This document shows, piece by piece, positions 6,858 to 14,594 of a stretch of DNA of 20,877 nt. The translations under genes were made by a program, and so were the position numbers. Under the pieces are notes generated by a model, which made no database searches, was not told where the DNA came from, and saw nothing but the letters and a program-made list of their open reading frames with translations. Where the stretch lies: assembly GCA_900542155.1 (NCBI GenBank), contig UQMD01000029.1:1-20877 (forward strand). Direction: 5' to 3'. Numbering within the stretch: position 1 is the first letter of the stretch; every line of letters starts with the position of its first letter. The stretch comes from an uncultured Collinsella sp. (GTDB lineage Bacteria; Actinomycetota; Coriobacteriia; Coriobacteriales; Coriobacteriaceae).

Positions 6858-8495
6858 TTAGCGCTCGTAAATCAAGTTGCCTGCCAGGTAGGTGGCCTGA
6901 ACCTTGGTGGCTTGGAGTTCTTGGGGGTCGATGGTAAGCGGGTTTTGGTCCAGGACTACCAGGTCGGCATACTTGCCGGGCTCCAAGCTGCCGAGGTTTT
7001 GCTCGTCGCCCGCTGCATAGGCGCTGCCCAGGGTGTAGTTGCGCAGAGCCGTGGCCGCATCGATGCGCTCGCTCGGCAGCCAGCCACCCTCGGGCCAGTG
7101 GCTTTTGGGGTCCTGGCGCGTGATAGCCGTGTAGAGCACGTTCATGCTGGTAACGGGCGTGATAGGGCTGTCGGTACCGAAGGCTTGGCGAATGCCGCGC
7201 TGCTTATAGGTCGCGAACGGCCACATGATGCGGCTGCGTTCCAGGCCCAGGTCGCGCTCCGGACCACCTGGGTCGAGCGTGATGTGGCAGGGTTGGCTCG
7301 AGGCAATGATGTTGAGCTTGCGCAGGCGATCGATGTCCTGAGGCAGCAAATTCTCCAGGTGCTCGAGCGTGTTATGGCCGTGCTGGGGCAGGCCGTACAG
7401 TTCGGCCGCTTCCTCGAAGATATCGAGCGCGGCATGGATGGCACCGTCGCCGATGACGTGGATGCGCACGGTGTGGCCGCGCTCCGCGGCAGCCAGAACT
7501 AGCTTGCGCATGCGCTCGGCGGGAACCGTCAGACGGCCCTGGTCGCCCGGGAAGCGCGGATTGGTATAGGGCTCGGTGAGATATGCCGTGTGTTCGCTCG
7601 ACACGCCGTCGAAGAACTGCTTAAAGCCCGGCGCCGAGAGCAGCACATTGTTCGCGTAACGTGCCTGCAGCTCTTCCAAACGCGATTGGTCATCCAGCAG
7701 TGTGGGGAACAGATGGGCTCGGATGCCCAACTTGCCGGCTGCCTGTAGTTTGTCGTAGACGTCGTCGCGGATAAAGTCGCAGCCCGGCATGGGCATGAGC
7801 GACATATCGCAGATTGAGGTGATGCCTTGCTCTGCCATACGCTTCATCTGGTCGGCGTAAGCGCTCGCGATGCGATCCTCGCCCAGCCACTCAAGGCAGC
7901 GCGGCAGCAGCTGCATGGCAGCCGCCTCGTGCGCAATGCCCGTGAGTTCGCCGTCTGCGTCCTTGTCGTAGCTGCCGCCCGCCGGCGGCTCGCTGTCGCG
8001 CGTGACGCCGAGCGCCTCGAGTGCGCGTCTGTTGAGCCAAAGCGTGTGCCCGTCGCCCGAATACATAACGCAAGGACGATCGGGGAATGCCGCATCGAGC
8101 GACGCCTTGGTTGGATGCTCGGGCGGGTCCCAACGGTAATCGCGCCAGCCCTGCGTCACAACCCAAGCGTCATCGGGCAGGTCCTGGGAAAACTCGAGCG
8201 CATGCTGTACCAGTGCTGTCTCGGACGTGCCCATATCCATGAGCATGTACGGCGAGGAGCCGACCGAGGTATGGAAGAAGTGCAAGTGCGCATCGTGGAA
8301 ACCGGGGCAAACAAACTGCTCGCCGTAATCGATAACCGGCGTGACGGCGGGAGCCGCGGCGATCACATCGTCAGGCTTGCCGACCGCGACGATACGGTCG
8401 CCTGCGATGGCAATCGCCAGCTCGCGGGCGGTATCGATGCCGTCTTGCGCGGTAAAGACGTTCTTGGAGCGGATAATCCGATCGATATGTTGCAT
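6858..8495 (-). CDS. YtcJ-like metal-dependent amidohydrolase
   Basis: The 545-residue product belongs to the amidohydrolase-3 (YtcJ-like) branch of the TIM-barrel metal-dependent hydrolases. It shows the N-terminal beta-sandwich strand AIAIAGDRIVAVGK, the metal motif GFHDAHLHF (H70, H72), RIHVIGDGAI with a further metal His, HLENLLPQDIDRL, AFGTDSPITP with the late catalytic Asp, and the closing GSLEPGKYADLVVLDQNPL. Substrates in this family vary (N-acyl amino acids, formamides, cyclic amides) and cannot be assigned here. I chose ATG 8493-8495, with GAGATGGGG upstream. Two other in-frame ATGs lie 6 and 12 nt earlier. The reading frame stays open further upstream but runs antisense through the divergent peptidase gene, so that extension is not coding. 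Confidence 0.9.
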   Translation of the reverse strand: MQHIDRIIRSKNVFTAQDGIDTARELAIAIAGDRIVAVGKPDDVIAAAPAVTPVIDYGEQFVCPGFHDAHLHFFHTSVGSSPYMLMDMGTSETALVQHALEFSQDLPDDAWVVTQGWRDYRWDPPEHPTKASLDAAFPDRPCVMYSGDGHTLWLNRRALEALGVTRDSEPPAGGSYDKDADGELTGIAHEAAAMQLLPRCLEWLGEDRIASAYADQMKRMAEQGITSICDMSLMPMPGCDFIRDDVYDKLQAAGKLGIRAHLFPTLLDDQSRLEELQARYANNVLLSAPGFKQFFDGVSSEHTAYLTEPYTNPRFPGDQGRLTVPAERMRKLVLAAAERGHTVRIHVIGDGAIHAALDIFEEAAELYGLPQHGHNTLEHLENLLPQDIDRLRKLNIIASSQPCHITLDPGGPERDLGLERSRIMWPFATYKQRGIRQAFGTDSPITPVTSMNVLYTAITRQDPKSHWPEGGWLPSERIDAATALRNYTLGSAYAAGDEQNLGSLEPGKYADLVVLDQNPLTIDPQELQATKVQATYLAGNLIYER

Positions 8496-8582
8496 GGGCA
8501 TCCCCATCTCTGGCAGGAAATTCAACACCCCCGAGTGTACTCCCCCACTCTTGTAACAAAACCCCAAGCGGCAAACGGCAAC

Positions 8583-8612
8583 TTTACCAGCCCTAGCGGC
8601 AGGTGGCATACT
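8583..8612 (+). promoter_or_regulatory. Possible promoter of the M20D gene
   Basis: TTTACC at 8583-8588 and CATACT at 8607-8612 are separated by 18 nt and stand about 50 nt upstream of the start codon in the divergent intergenic region. Each hexamer matches consensus only moderately, so this is a tentative call. Confidence 0.3.
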
Positions 8613-8663
8613 GGAGAGAGCCTGTACGATTTTGCAATCAACCCAGCAAGGAGCAAATCGACC

Positions 8664-10127
8664 ATGACGAAGACCAAGGCACAGCAGATTATGGCGGCGA
8701 CCGAGGCTCGCGCGGCTGACGACGTCACCGCAGCCATCAAAGATATCGCTACCGAGTTTGAGCCCTATATCATCAAGCAGCGCCGCCACTTCCATAAGCA
8801 CCCGGAGCTGAGCCTCGCCGAGGAGCGCACGACTTCTGACATCGCCAATCAGCTCGATGCCATGAATATCCCCTATGAGCGCCCCCTTAAGACGGGCCTG
8901 GTGGCAACCCTTCGCGGCACCGCGCCCGATGCCTACCGCGAGGACGGCACGCCGCGCCGCCGCATCCTGCTGCGCGCCGACATCGACGCCCTGCCCGTTA
9001 CCGAGCAGACCGGCGAGGAGTTTGCTAGCGTCAACGAGGGCTGCATGCACGCCTGCGGCCACGACTGCCACATCGCCATGATGCTCGGCACGCTGCAGAT
9101 TCTGCGCCATATGACCGACGACATCCACGGCGAGGTCCGCATCGTCTTCCAGCCCAGTGAGGAAAACGGCCAGGGCGCCAAGCTCATGATCGGCACAGGT
9201 GTGCTCGACGGCGTCGATGGCGCCTACGCCGCGCATATCTGGAGCGAGGTCGATGCCGGCACCGTAAGCTGCGAGCCCGGTCCACGCATGGCCAACACCG
9301 ACTGGTTCCGCATCGACGTACGCGGCACCTCATGCCACGGCGCCATGCCCCAGCGCGGCCACGACGCCGTTATGGTTGCCGCCGAGATTGTCAACGCCTT
9401 GCAGACTATCGTTTCGCGCGAGATTAGCCCCTACGAGCCGGCGGTCATCACCGTCGGCGAGCTGCACGGCGGCACCGCGCGCAACGTTATTGCCGGCACG
9501 GCCTACCTCGCCGGCACGGTGCGCACCTACGGCGATTCGACCCACGAGGAAATGCCGGAGCTTATGCGCCGCATCGTGGAGCATACTGCGGCAGCCTTGG
9601 GCGCCGAGGCAGAGCTCACCGACTACACCATCGCCAACTACAAGGTCGAAAATGACGCGGCCTCGAGCGAGCGCTGCCGTCAGGCTGTAATTAAATGTCT
9701 CGGCCCCGCCGGCCAAGGCCATTATCGCGGCACGCTCTCGGGCGAGGATTTTTCGGAGTACCTGCGCCGCGTACCGGGTGTGCTCGCCTTTGTAGGTACG
9801 CGCAACCCCAAGATTGGCGCCACGTACGCCCAACATTCCTGCTTTTACAAGATTGACGAGACCGTACTGGCCAAGGGTTCCATGGTGGCCGCCCAGTATG
9901 CCATCGACTTTTTGGCCGAGCCCACGCAAGAGGAGCTCGACGGCCCCGCGATTACCGCGGTCGCCGAAACCAACCCCGATCTGGCCGCCAAGTTGCGCTC
10001 TGCCAAGGCGACGACTGCCGAGGCCCGTGACGCCATCCACGATGCCCGCACGGCTCGTCATGCCGCGATCAAGGGCATCCACGAAGCTCGCGCCGCCGCT
10101 CGCCGCGAGGAGAAGCACGACGAGTAG
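8664..10127 (+). CDS. M20D family amidohydrolase (aminoacylase/hippurate hydrolase-like)
   Basis: The 487-residue product resembles zinc- or manganese-dependent M20D peptidases, which cleave N-acyl or amino-acid amide bonds. Key motifs are RRHFHKHPELS (40-50), LLRADIDALPV (102-112), CMHACGHDCH (127-136, with metal ligands Cys131 and His133), FQPSEENGQGA (162-172, with E166/E167 as ligand and general base), AAHIW around H191, and the dimerisation-domain segment GTSCHGAMPQRGHDAV. The catalytic domain ends near residue 425. The remaining 60 residues form an Ala/Arg/Glu-rich, probably helical tail that the family normally lacks. ATG follows AAGGAG at 10 nt. It is the only plus-strand gene, divergent from the other amidohydrolase, so the two may share substrates or control. 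Confidence 0.92.
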   Translation: MTKTKAQQIMAATEARAADDVTAAIKDIATEFEPYIIKQRRHFHKHPELSLAEERTTSDIANQLDAMNIPYERPLKTGLVATLRGTAPDAYREDGTPRRRILLRADIDALPVTEQTGEEFASVNEGCMHACGHDCHIAMMLGTLQILRHMTDDIHGEVRIVFQPSEENGQGAKLMIGTGVLDGVDGAYAAHIWSEVDAGTVSCEPGPRMANTDWFRIDVRGTSCHGAMPQRGHDAVMVAAEIVNALQTIVSREISPYEPAVITVGELHGGTARNVIAGTAYLAGTVRTYGDSTHEEMPELMRRIVEHTAAALGAEAELTDYTIANYKVENDAASSERCRQAVIKCLGPAGQGHYRGTLSGEDFSEYLRRVPGVLAFVGTRNPKIGATYAQHSCFYKIDETVLAKGSMVAAQYAIDFLAEPTQEELDGPAITAVAETNPDLAAKLRSAKATTAEARDAIHDARTARHAAIKGIHEARAAARREEKHDE

Positions 10128-10176
10128 TCGATTCGCGACTATCTCGCAGTCATAGCCGCATCGCGATGTCAAAGCA

Positions 10177-10205
10177 GGGGCGAACGTTATCTCAACGTTC
10201 GCCCC
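10177..10205. terminator. Terminator-like hairpin between convergent genes
   Basis: GGGGCGAACGTT pairs perfectly with AACGTTCGCCCC around a 5-nt loop. It sits 50 nt after the M20D stop and 64 nt after the stop of the converging minus-strand gene. The following CGCTCATTTGT is only mildly T-rich, so it may act in both directions or need a factor. Confidence 0.6.
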
Positions 10206-10231
10206 CGCTCATTTGTCAAGCGCTATTTCTA

Positions 10232-10256
10232 CCATTTCTACCCCGTCCCCAAATGG
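10232..10256 (+). repeat. REP-like hairpin (copy 2)
   Basis: CCATTT (10232-10237) and AAATGG (10251-10256) form a 6-bp stem around the 13-nt loop CTACCCCGTCCCC. It lies 12 nt beyond the stop codon of the minus-strand zinc-ribbon gene. A tandem 9-mer ATTTCTACC (10225-10233, 10234-10242) overlaps its left side. Confidence 0.65.
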
Positions 10257-10268
10257 CAGGCGGCAGGG

Positions 10269-11567
10269 CTACTCGTCCTGCAGGTCCTCGTCGGAACTCG
10301 ACTCGGGTTCGAGTTCGGGCTCAGGTTCAGGCGTCGGCTCGGGCTCGGGCGCCGGCTCTGGTGCGGGCTCGGAATCAGAGGCGGGCTCAGGCTCAGGCTC
10401 GGGCACCGGCGCAGGCTCAGGCTCGGGTGCAGGCGCCGGCTCGGGCGCGGGCGCAGCATCCGGAGCGCTATAGCCCGAAGGAGCGGCCTTCTTCTCAAAC
10501 GGCAGCACAAACGTCAGGACGTCGTCCTTGTCTTCGTCGGCCCACTCGCTTGCGTAGCGCGCCACCCAGTAGCCAACGGCACGATGCTTGAGCATGCTGC
10601 CAAAGACCGTAAGAAATACGGTGACGAATGCGATCAGCACCAGAAACGGCACGAGCGTGACGCCGCCGCCGGAAACGATTGCCTCAATAACCGTGGGGCG
10701 GTAGTAGTAGCTATACATACCAACAGAGGCAATGGCGCCAAAGACGGCCGTCAAGATCCATGTGATGACGTTGGCGATCAGGCCCGTCAAAAACTCGGGA
10801 ATAAACGAAGCGCAGAACAGCTTAGTCTTATTGTTCCTAAAGGCCGCCCAGACCTTATCGAGCGAAAACGCGCTCTCAACGCGACCGGTCACCGCAAAGT
10901 GCATCACGGCGATGTCGGCGAACATCTTAAAGAAGACGCCCAGGACCGCCGAAGCGATCAGAGCCAGGACAAGCAGGCCCAGCGAGCCAAACAGCGCGGC
11001 CTCGAGCGCATAGGAGCCGTAGTAAGAGTACGAACCTGCGGCGCCGAACGCAACGCCTTCAATTACCGAGAGCACTACACCAATAACGGGAATGGCAGCA
11101 ATGACCTTGAGCACGCTTGAGATGACGCCCGAAAAGACTCCGAGACCAAACGACGTGGAGCGCATCAACGGACGGTCGATGCCGTCATCGACCTTGAGCG
11201 ACAGGTCGCGGCCCCATTCGATGCCAAAGCCAGAACCGCACGCGCTTGCCACACAGGCTGCCAAAAAGCCGATAGCAGCCGCGATACCGCCGATAACGGG
11301 AATGAACAGCACGAGCACCGACACGACGCAGATAAGCGCCGGCAAAAAGGCGATCTGGCACACGCGCTGTAGTACGCCCGGCATCTTGGTCATATCCTCA
11401 AACGCTTGAGCCACACAGCCCTTGGGCACGTTGACCACGGGCGGCTGCGTCATGACCTGCTGAGGCTGCCCCTGAGGAGCCGCACCGGCCGCTGCATTAG
11501 GAGCACCACACGCGCCACAGAACTTGTCGTTATCGCCCATGGGAGCGCCACACTGCGAACAGAACAT
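10269..11567 (-). CDS. Zinc-ribbon polytopic membrane protein (DUF4013-like) with Pro/Glu tail
   Basis: The predicted protein has 432 residues. The N-terminus is a zinc ribbon with C3/C6 and C17/C20 in CxxC pairs (FCSQCGAP and FCGACGAP). A Gly/Ala/Gln/Pro linker leads to a membrane domain of roughly six hydrophobic segments (about residues 70-335) resembling DUF4013 proteins, which have no settled function. The last 60 residues are an acidic Pro-Glu-Pro-Ala repeat ending SSSDEDLQDE, probably exposed and disordered. I chose ATG 11565-11567, since AAGGG stands 9 nt upstream. ATG 11574-11576 overlaps that site. The tail is encoded by a GGCTCG/GGCTCA-type hexamer tract that is prone to length change. 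Confidence 0.8.
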   Translation of the reverse strand: MFCSQCGAPMGDNDKFCGACGAPNAAAGAAPQGQPQQVMTQPPVVNVPKGCVAQAFEDMTKMPGVLQRVCQIAFLPALICVVSVLVLFIPVIGGIAAAIGFLAACVASACGSGFGIEWGRDLSLKVDDGIDRPLMRSTSFGLGVFSGVISSVLKVIAAIPVIGVVLSVIEGVAFGAAGSYSYYGSYALEAALFGSLGLLVLALIASAVLGVFFKMFADIAVMHFAVTGRVESAFSLDKVWAAFRNNKTKLFCASFIPEFLTGLIANVITWILTAVFGAIASVGMYSYYYRPTVIEAIVSGGGVTLVPFLVLIAFVTVFLTVFGSMLKHRAVGYWVARYASEWADEDKDDVLTFVLPFEKKAAPSGYSAPDAAPAPEPAPAPEPEPAPVPEPEPEPASDSEPAPEPAPEPEPTPEPEPELEPESSSDEDLQDE

Positions 11568-11716
11568 CGAAATCATCCCTTCGTATCTTGAGCGAATCAC
11601 CTGGATCGCAAACGATGTCTTGTCATCATTATCACCCAGTGTGAGGACAAATTCTCCTAGATGACGTTTTTGCAACGCGCAGGGCGTTATTTGATTGTTA
11701 GACGAGCGCGCTCGCG

Positions 11717-12739
11717 TTAGTTCGTTCCGCGGAAGCCCTTGCCGACGATCTCGGAGCTGTCAACGATCGTGATAAAGGCACCAGGATCGACCTCGCGCGC
11801 GTAGCGACGCAGCTGCACGGCCTCGCGACGGCTTAGCACGCTCATGATCACCGTCACGCACTTGCCCGAGAAGGCGCCGTAGCCGCGGCTGATGGTCGCC
11901 GTACGGTTGAGATGCTTGACGATGAACTCCTCGACCTTAAGGGGTTCGGAGCAAATGATCGTGCAGACCTTACGAAGGTGAATGCTCTCGATGGCCTTGT
12001 CGACCACAAGCGTCTTGGCAAACAGGCCGAGCACGCAATACAGGCCGACGCGCGGGCCATACAAAAAGGCCGCGATAGTTACGATGCCGATATCGACCAG
12101 CAGCAACGCGCGGCCAATCTCGAGCGTGGTGCGGCGTTTGAGGATCATGGCCAGAATGTCCGTGCCACCCGTCGAGGCGCCAATATCGAAGACGATGGCG
12201 CTGCCGAGGGCCGGCAGAATCACGGCAAAGCACAGGTCGAGCCACATATCGCCCGTCATCGAGACATCGGTCGGGATAAAGAGCTCAAACAGCGAGACGT
12301 AGGCCGAAAGCGCAAAGGAGGCAAAGACGCTCCAAAGGATTGCCTTACGCTCCAAAAAGATAAAGCCCAAGATGACCAGGACCGCGTTGATAATCCACAT
12401 AAAGACGCCGACGGGCAGAGTCGGGAACAGCGTAGAAAGAATGACCGACACACCCGAGGTGCCGCCGAAGGCAAAGTGATTGGGCGTTTTGAAAGCCACG
12501 ATGGCAAAGGCCGTGAGGATCAGGCCCAGGTTGAGCTCGGCAAAAAAGCGCGGAAAGCCTGGTTCCTGGCTGCGCTTGCGGCCGGCGCGTTCGCCTTGCT
12601 CAATAACATCGCGATCGACAACGCGCTCCATCGGCACCACCGGAGGACGATGCACCTCCTCGGCAGCACGCGATGCCGCCTCTGCCGCAGCGGCCTCAAT
12701 CGCCCATGCCTTGCTTTCTGTTTCGTGCTCGTCAGCCAT
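11717..12739 (-). CDS. YitT family membrane protein
   Basis: The 340-residue product shows the YitT-type core: a first hydrophobic helix ILTAFAIVAFKTPNHFAFGGTSGVSVIL, several further membrane segments, the conserved DIGASTGGTDILAMILKRRTTLEIGRALLLVD motif, and a C-terminal DUF2179-like cytosolic domain (RKVCTIICSEPLKVEEFIVKHLNRTATI to VDPGAFITIVDSSEIVGKGF). The role is unproven, and related proteins are thought to be small-molecule transporters. An N-terminal extension of about 65 residues rich in Ala/Glu/Arg is unusual for the family. ATG 12737-12739 has GAGGAG 8 nt upstream. The stop is followed by the 12-nt palindrome CGAGCGCGCTCG (11703-11714), which has no clear U-tract. Confidence 0.9.
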   Translation of the reverse strand: MADEHETESKAWAIEAAAAEAASRAAEEVHRPPVVPMERVVDRDVIEQGERAGRKRSQEPGFPRFFAELNLGLILTAFAIVAFKTPNHFAFGGTSGVSVILSTLFPTLPVGVFMWIINAVLVILGFIFLERKAILWSVFASFALSAYVSLFELFIPTDVSMTGDMWLDLCFAVILPALGSAIVFDIGASTGGTDILAMILKRRTTLEIGRALLLVDIGIVTIAAFLYGPRVGLYCVLGLFAKTLVVDKAIESIHLRKVCTIICSEPLKVEEFIVKHLNRTATISRGYGAFSGKCVTVIMSVLSRREAVQLRRYAREVDPGAFITIVDSSEIVGKGFRGTN

Positions 12740-12855
12740 TACGGCAACTCCTCGTTAACAATTTGGAAACAATGCGCCCATTAGGGTAACGCGGAACGCG
12801 GCAATTGCAACCCTTAGTTAGACGAGCGGTATGCCCGCATCGGGGGCATACAAAG

Positions 12856-12893
12856 AACGGCCGGCCGCGCATGTTCCTGCGCGGCCGGCCGTT
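12856..12893. terminator. GC-rich hairpin after asp23
   Basis: A perfect 15-bp stem (AACGGCCGGCCGCGC at 12856-12870 with its complement at 12879-12893) encloses an 8-nt loop. It lies just beyond the REP-like element at the asp23 3' end. A short GTTCTTTG follows on the minus strand, so it is a plausible terminator for the amaP-asp23 operon, though the U-run is weak. Confidence 0.6.
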
Positions 12894-12895
12894 TG

Positions 12896-12948
12896 ACGTT
12901 TTCGCAGATAAAACCTGCCAAAATAAACCTGTCCCTTTTTGGCAGGTT
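12896..12948 (+). repeat. REP-like hairpin with conserved flank (copy 3)
   Basis: The 12-bp stem AACCTGCCAAAA (12912-12923) with 12937-12948 encloses the 13-nt loop TAAACCTGTCCCT. Together with the flank 12896-12911 it is 52/53 identical, in inverted orientation, to 17772-17824. Its right edge overlaps the stop codon of asp23 (TAA at 12947-12949). Confidence 0.8.
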
Positions 12949-13468
12949 ACTCGTGCTGGTTGGTGCGGCGTTCGTACTCCTCGGGGGTGATGACATCCTC
13001 GATGCGTAGGTTGACGCCCGCCACCTCAAGGCCGGTCATCGCGGCGAGGCGCTCGGTCACACGCGCCTTAACGTCGTCGAAAATCGCGGGCGCGTAGGCG
13101 CCATACTCGATAATGACGGAAATGTTGACGACCACGCGGTTGTCATCGGTGACCTCGACCGTCACGCCCTTGGTCAGGTTCTCGGCACCAAACTGCTCCT
13201 GTACAAAGTGCATGAGGTTGCCCTTCATGCCCAAGACGTGCGGCACCTCGCGAGTGGCCATGGCGACGATCTTCTCGATCACGCCGTTAGAATAGGTCAG
13301 CGAGTCCTCGGACTCGTCAGCCTCCTCGTCGTCCTCGTCAACCTCGTCTTCGGATTCGGCCTCGACAAGCGCCTCGTCCTCGAGCGTCACGCCTTCGGCC
13401 TCGGCGACGACGGTCTCGTCCGCCTCGAACTCGGTATCGGTCACATCGACCTTCGTGTTAAAAGCCAT
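12947..13468 (-). CDS. Asp23/Gls24 family envelope stress protein
   Basis: The product has 173 residues. The C-terminal two thirds (about 57-160) form an Asp23 domain, SLTYSNGVIEKIVAMATREVPHVLGMKG to VNLRIEDVITPEEYERR, including VVNISVIIEYGAYAPAIFDDVKARV. In Gram-positive bacteria such proteins are abundant, membrane-tethered through AmaP and involved in cell-wall stress. The first 56 residues are extremely acidic (Glu/Asp runs) and probably disordered, an extension not typical of the family. ATG follows AAGGAGG by 4 nt. It is the third gene of a run with amaP and a small membrane protein. Its stop codon lies on the edge of a REP-like repeat. Confidence 0.9.
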   Translation of the reverse strand: MAFNTKVDVTDTEFEADETVVAEAEGVTLEDEALVEAESEDEVDEDDEEADESEDSLTYSNGVIEKIVAMATREVPHVLGMKGNLMHFVQEQFGAENLTKGVTVEVTDDNRVVVNISVIIEYGAYAPAIFDDVKARVTERLAAMTGLEVAGVNLRIEDVITPEEYERRTNQHE

Positions 13469-13512
13469 GGTTCCTCCTTATGCCCACCGCATACGCGGCG
13501 GTCGAATACATG

Positions 13513-13890
13513 CTAGCGACCGCTAAACAGGCGGCCGAAGAAGTTGACGATCCCGTTTTCGCCATCGCGAATCTGGCCGATCACAGCCCCGATCAGCACG
13601 AAGAATGCGATGACCAGCGTGTCCCACAGGCCGAGCGTGAGCACCAGCACCGCGAGCACAAAACCCGCGACGGCGCCGAGCGTGGTGTTGGGATGGCGAA
13701 CGGCATAGCTCCAGATAGCCGCCCCCGTGCCCTTAATGAGACCCATGGCCTCGTCAAAGTCGTCGACGACCGCGTCACGCGACTCGGTGCCCTCTACCTT
13801 GGGATCGACGACCTCGCTTGCCGGCGCGGCGCTCTGATCGATGGTCAGGCGCGGGGTGCGGACGGTCTTATCTTGATTGGTATCACTCAC
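13513..13890 (-). CDS. Small membrane protein between amaP and asp23 (DUF2273-like)
   Basis: The 125-residue product has a hydrophilic N-terminal half and two hydrophobic segments (TTLGAVAGFVLAVLVLTLG and TLVIAFFVLIGAVIGQI), followed by RDGENGIVNFFGRLFSGR. This resembles the short DUF2273 proteins encoded next to Asp23/AmaP, though with a longer soluble N-terminus. I chose GTG at 13888-13890: GGAGG stands 6 nt upstream, and the start overlaps the amaP stop (GTGAGTGA), which implies translational coupling. A longer open frame upstream is antisense-like and lies within amaP. Its likely role is in the membrane anchoring complex, by context only. Confidence 0.78.
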   Translation of the reverse strand: MSDTNQDKTVRTPRLTIDQSAAPASEVVDPKVEGTESRDAVVDDFDEAMGLIKGTGAAIWSYAVRHPNTTLGAVAGFVLAVLVLTLGLWDTLVIAFFVLIGAVIGQIRDGENGIVNFFGRLFSGR

Positions 13891-14428
13891 CGGAAACCTC
13901 CACGGTCTGGACGGTAGTCTTGGACGGCAAAAAACGGACGCGCGTAGTCGTACCCGGCGTACCGAGCATGGTGTCGCAAGCTTTCTCGATGCGCTGCTGC
14001 ATCGCGGTAGCCAGAGATGCCACGTCCTTATCGTCAAGCGCGATAGCCTCGACCTTAAAACGGACGTGCGAATCGTCGGAGCCTTGGACGCGGGCCTCGA
14101 CATGCTCGACCATCACGCGGTCGTCGCGCTCGGCAGCAGCCCTGGCGCACGAAGAAAGCGCCGCGAGGGTAACCTCGATATTGCGCTCCCCCGCCGGATG
14201 CACGCAGGACGGTTCGCGACGGGCGAACATCAGGCGGAAGAAGCTTACCAGCACGCCGATCGCCACGACGCCGGCGCACGCCGTGACGACGATGCGCGGC
14301 ATGGGGTCGCGCATCAGCAACATAAAGCGATACGTATACGGCCCCCAAAACTGGCAGACAAGCGTACCCAGCGCCACGATGGTGGCGGCAAGGTACACGA
14401 TCGCTAGGGCTCGTTTGAGTACGCGCAC
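13883..14428 (-). CDS. amaP: Alkaline-shock membrane anchor AmaP-like protein
   Basis: The 181-residue product begins with a hydrophobic segment (AIVYLAATIVALGTLVCQF) and has a second (PRIVVTACAGVVAIGVLVSFF at about 44-64). A soluble Asp23-like alpha/beta tail follows (NIEVTLAALSSCARAAAERDDRVMVEHVEARV to TTRVRFLPSKTTVQTVEVSGE). In firmicutes AmaP anchors Asp23 to the membrane. The two-helix plus soluble-domain layout and the neighbouring DUF2273-like and Asp23 genes support the call. It starts at GTG 14426-14428, with AAGGGAG 6 nt upstream. Confidence 0.8.
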   Translation of the reverse strand: MRVLKRALAIVYLAATIVALGTLVCQFWGPYTYRFMLLMRDPMPRIVVTACAGVVAIGVLVSFFRLMFARREPSCVHPAGERNIEVTLAALSSCARAAAERDDRVMVEHVEARVQGSDDSHVRFKVEAIALDDKDVASLATAMQQRIEKACDTMLGTPGTTTRVRFLPSKTTVQTVEVSGE

Positions 14429-14478
14429 GCGGCGCTCCCTTCAAATCTCGGCTCTCGAAATGCAAAACGGTTCGCATC

Positions 14479-14484
14479 ATTATA
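14479..14484 (-). promoter_or_regulatory. Consensus -10 box upstream of amaP
   Basis: TATAAT is perfect on the minus strand and overlaps the T-run of the terminator after yebC, about 50 nt before the amaP start. No recognisable -35 hexamer stands 16-18 nt upstream, because that space is the terminator loop. It may be chance within the T-run or an alternative-sigma or activator-dependent promoter. Confidence 0.35.
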
Positions 14485-14525
14485 AAAGAGCCGGGTCCGG
14501 TGCTCTACGCACGCGGATCCGGCTC
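14484..14525 (-). terminator. Intrinsic terminator between yebC and amaP
   Basis: On the minus strand GAGCCGGATCC (14515-14525) pairs with GGACCCGGCTC (14488-14498), with one wobble, around a 16-nt loop and is followed by TTTTAT. It separates the yebC transcript from the amaP operon. A second small hairpin, GCACGG/CCGTGC (14572-14577 with 14584-14589), lies right after the yebC stop. Confidence 0.75.
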
Positions 14526-14594
14526 ATCTATTCCACGAGGCTTGCATGCTCGCTTCATTATGCCCAGATATGCACGGCTTAACCCGTGCGGGCG

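Noticed and set aside
7827..8663. Upstream extension of the M20D frame
   Set aside because: It is antisense to the amidohydrolase. AAGGAG and the family-type N-terminus place the start at 8664.
8496..9236. N-terminal extension of the amidohydrolase frame
   Set aside because: It runs antisense through the M20D gene. The family N-terminus and ribosome binding site are at 8495.
10166..10591. Ser/Gly- and Arg/Ala-rich plus-strand frames
   Set aside because: They are the complement of the Pro/Glu hexamer tract of the minus-strand gene.
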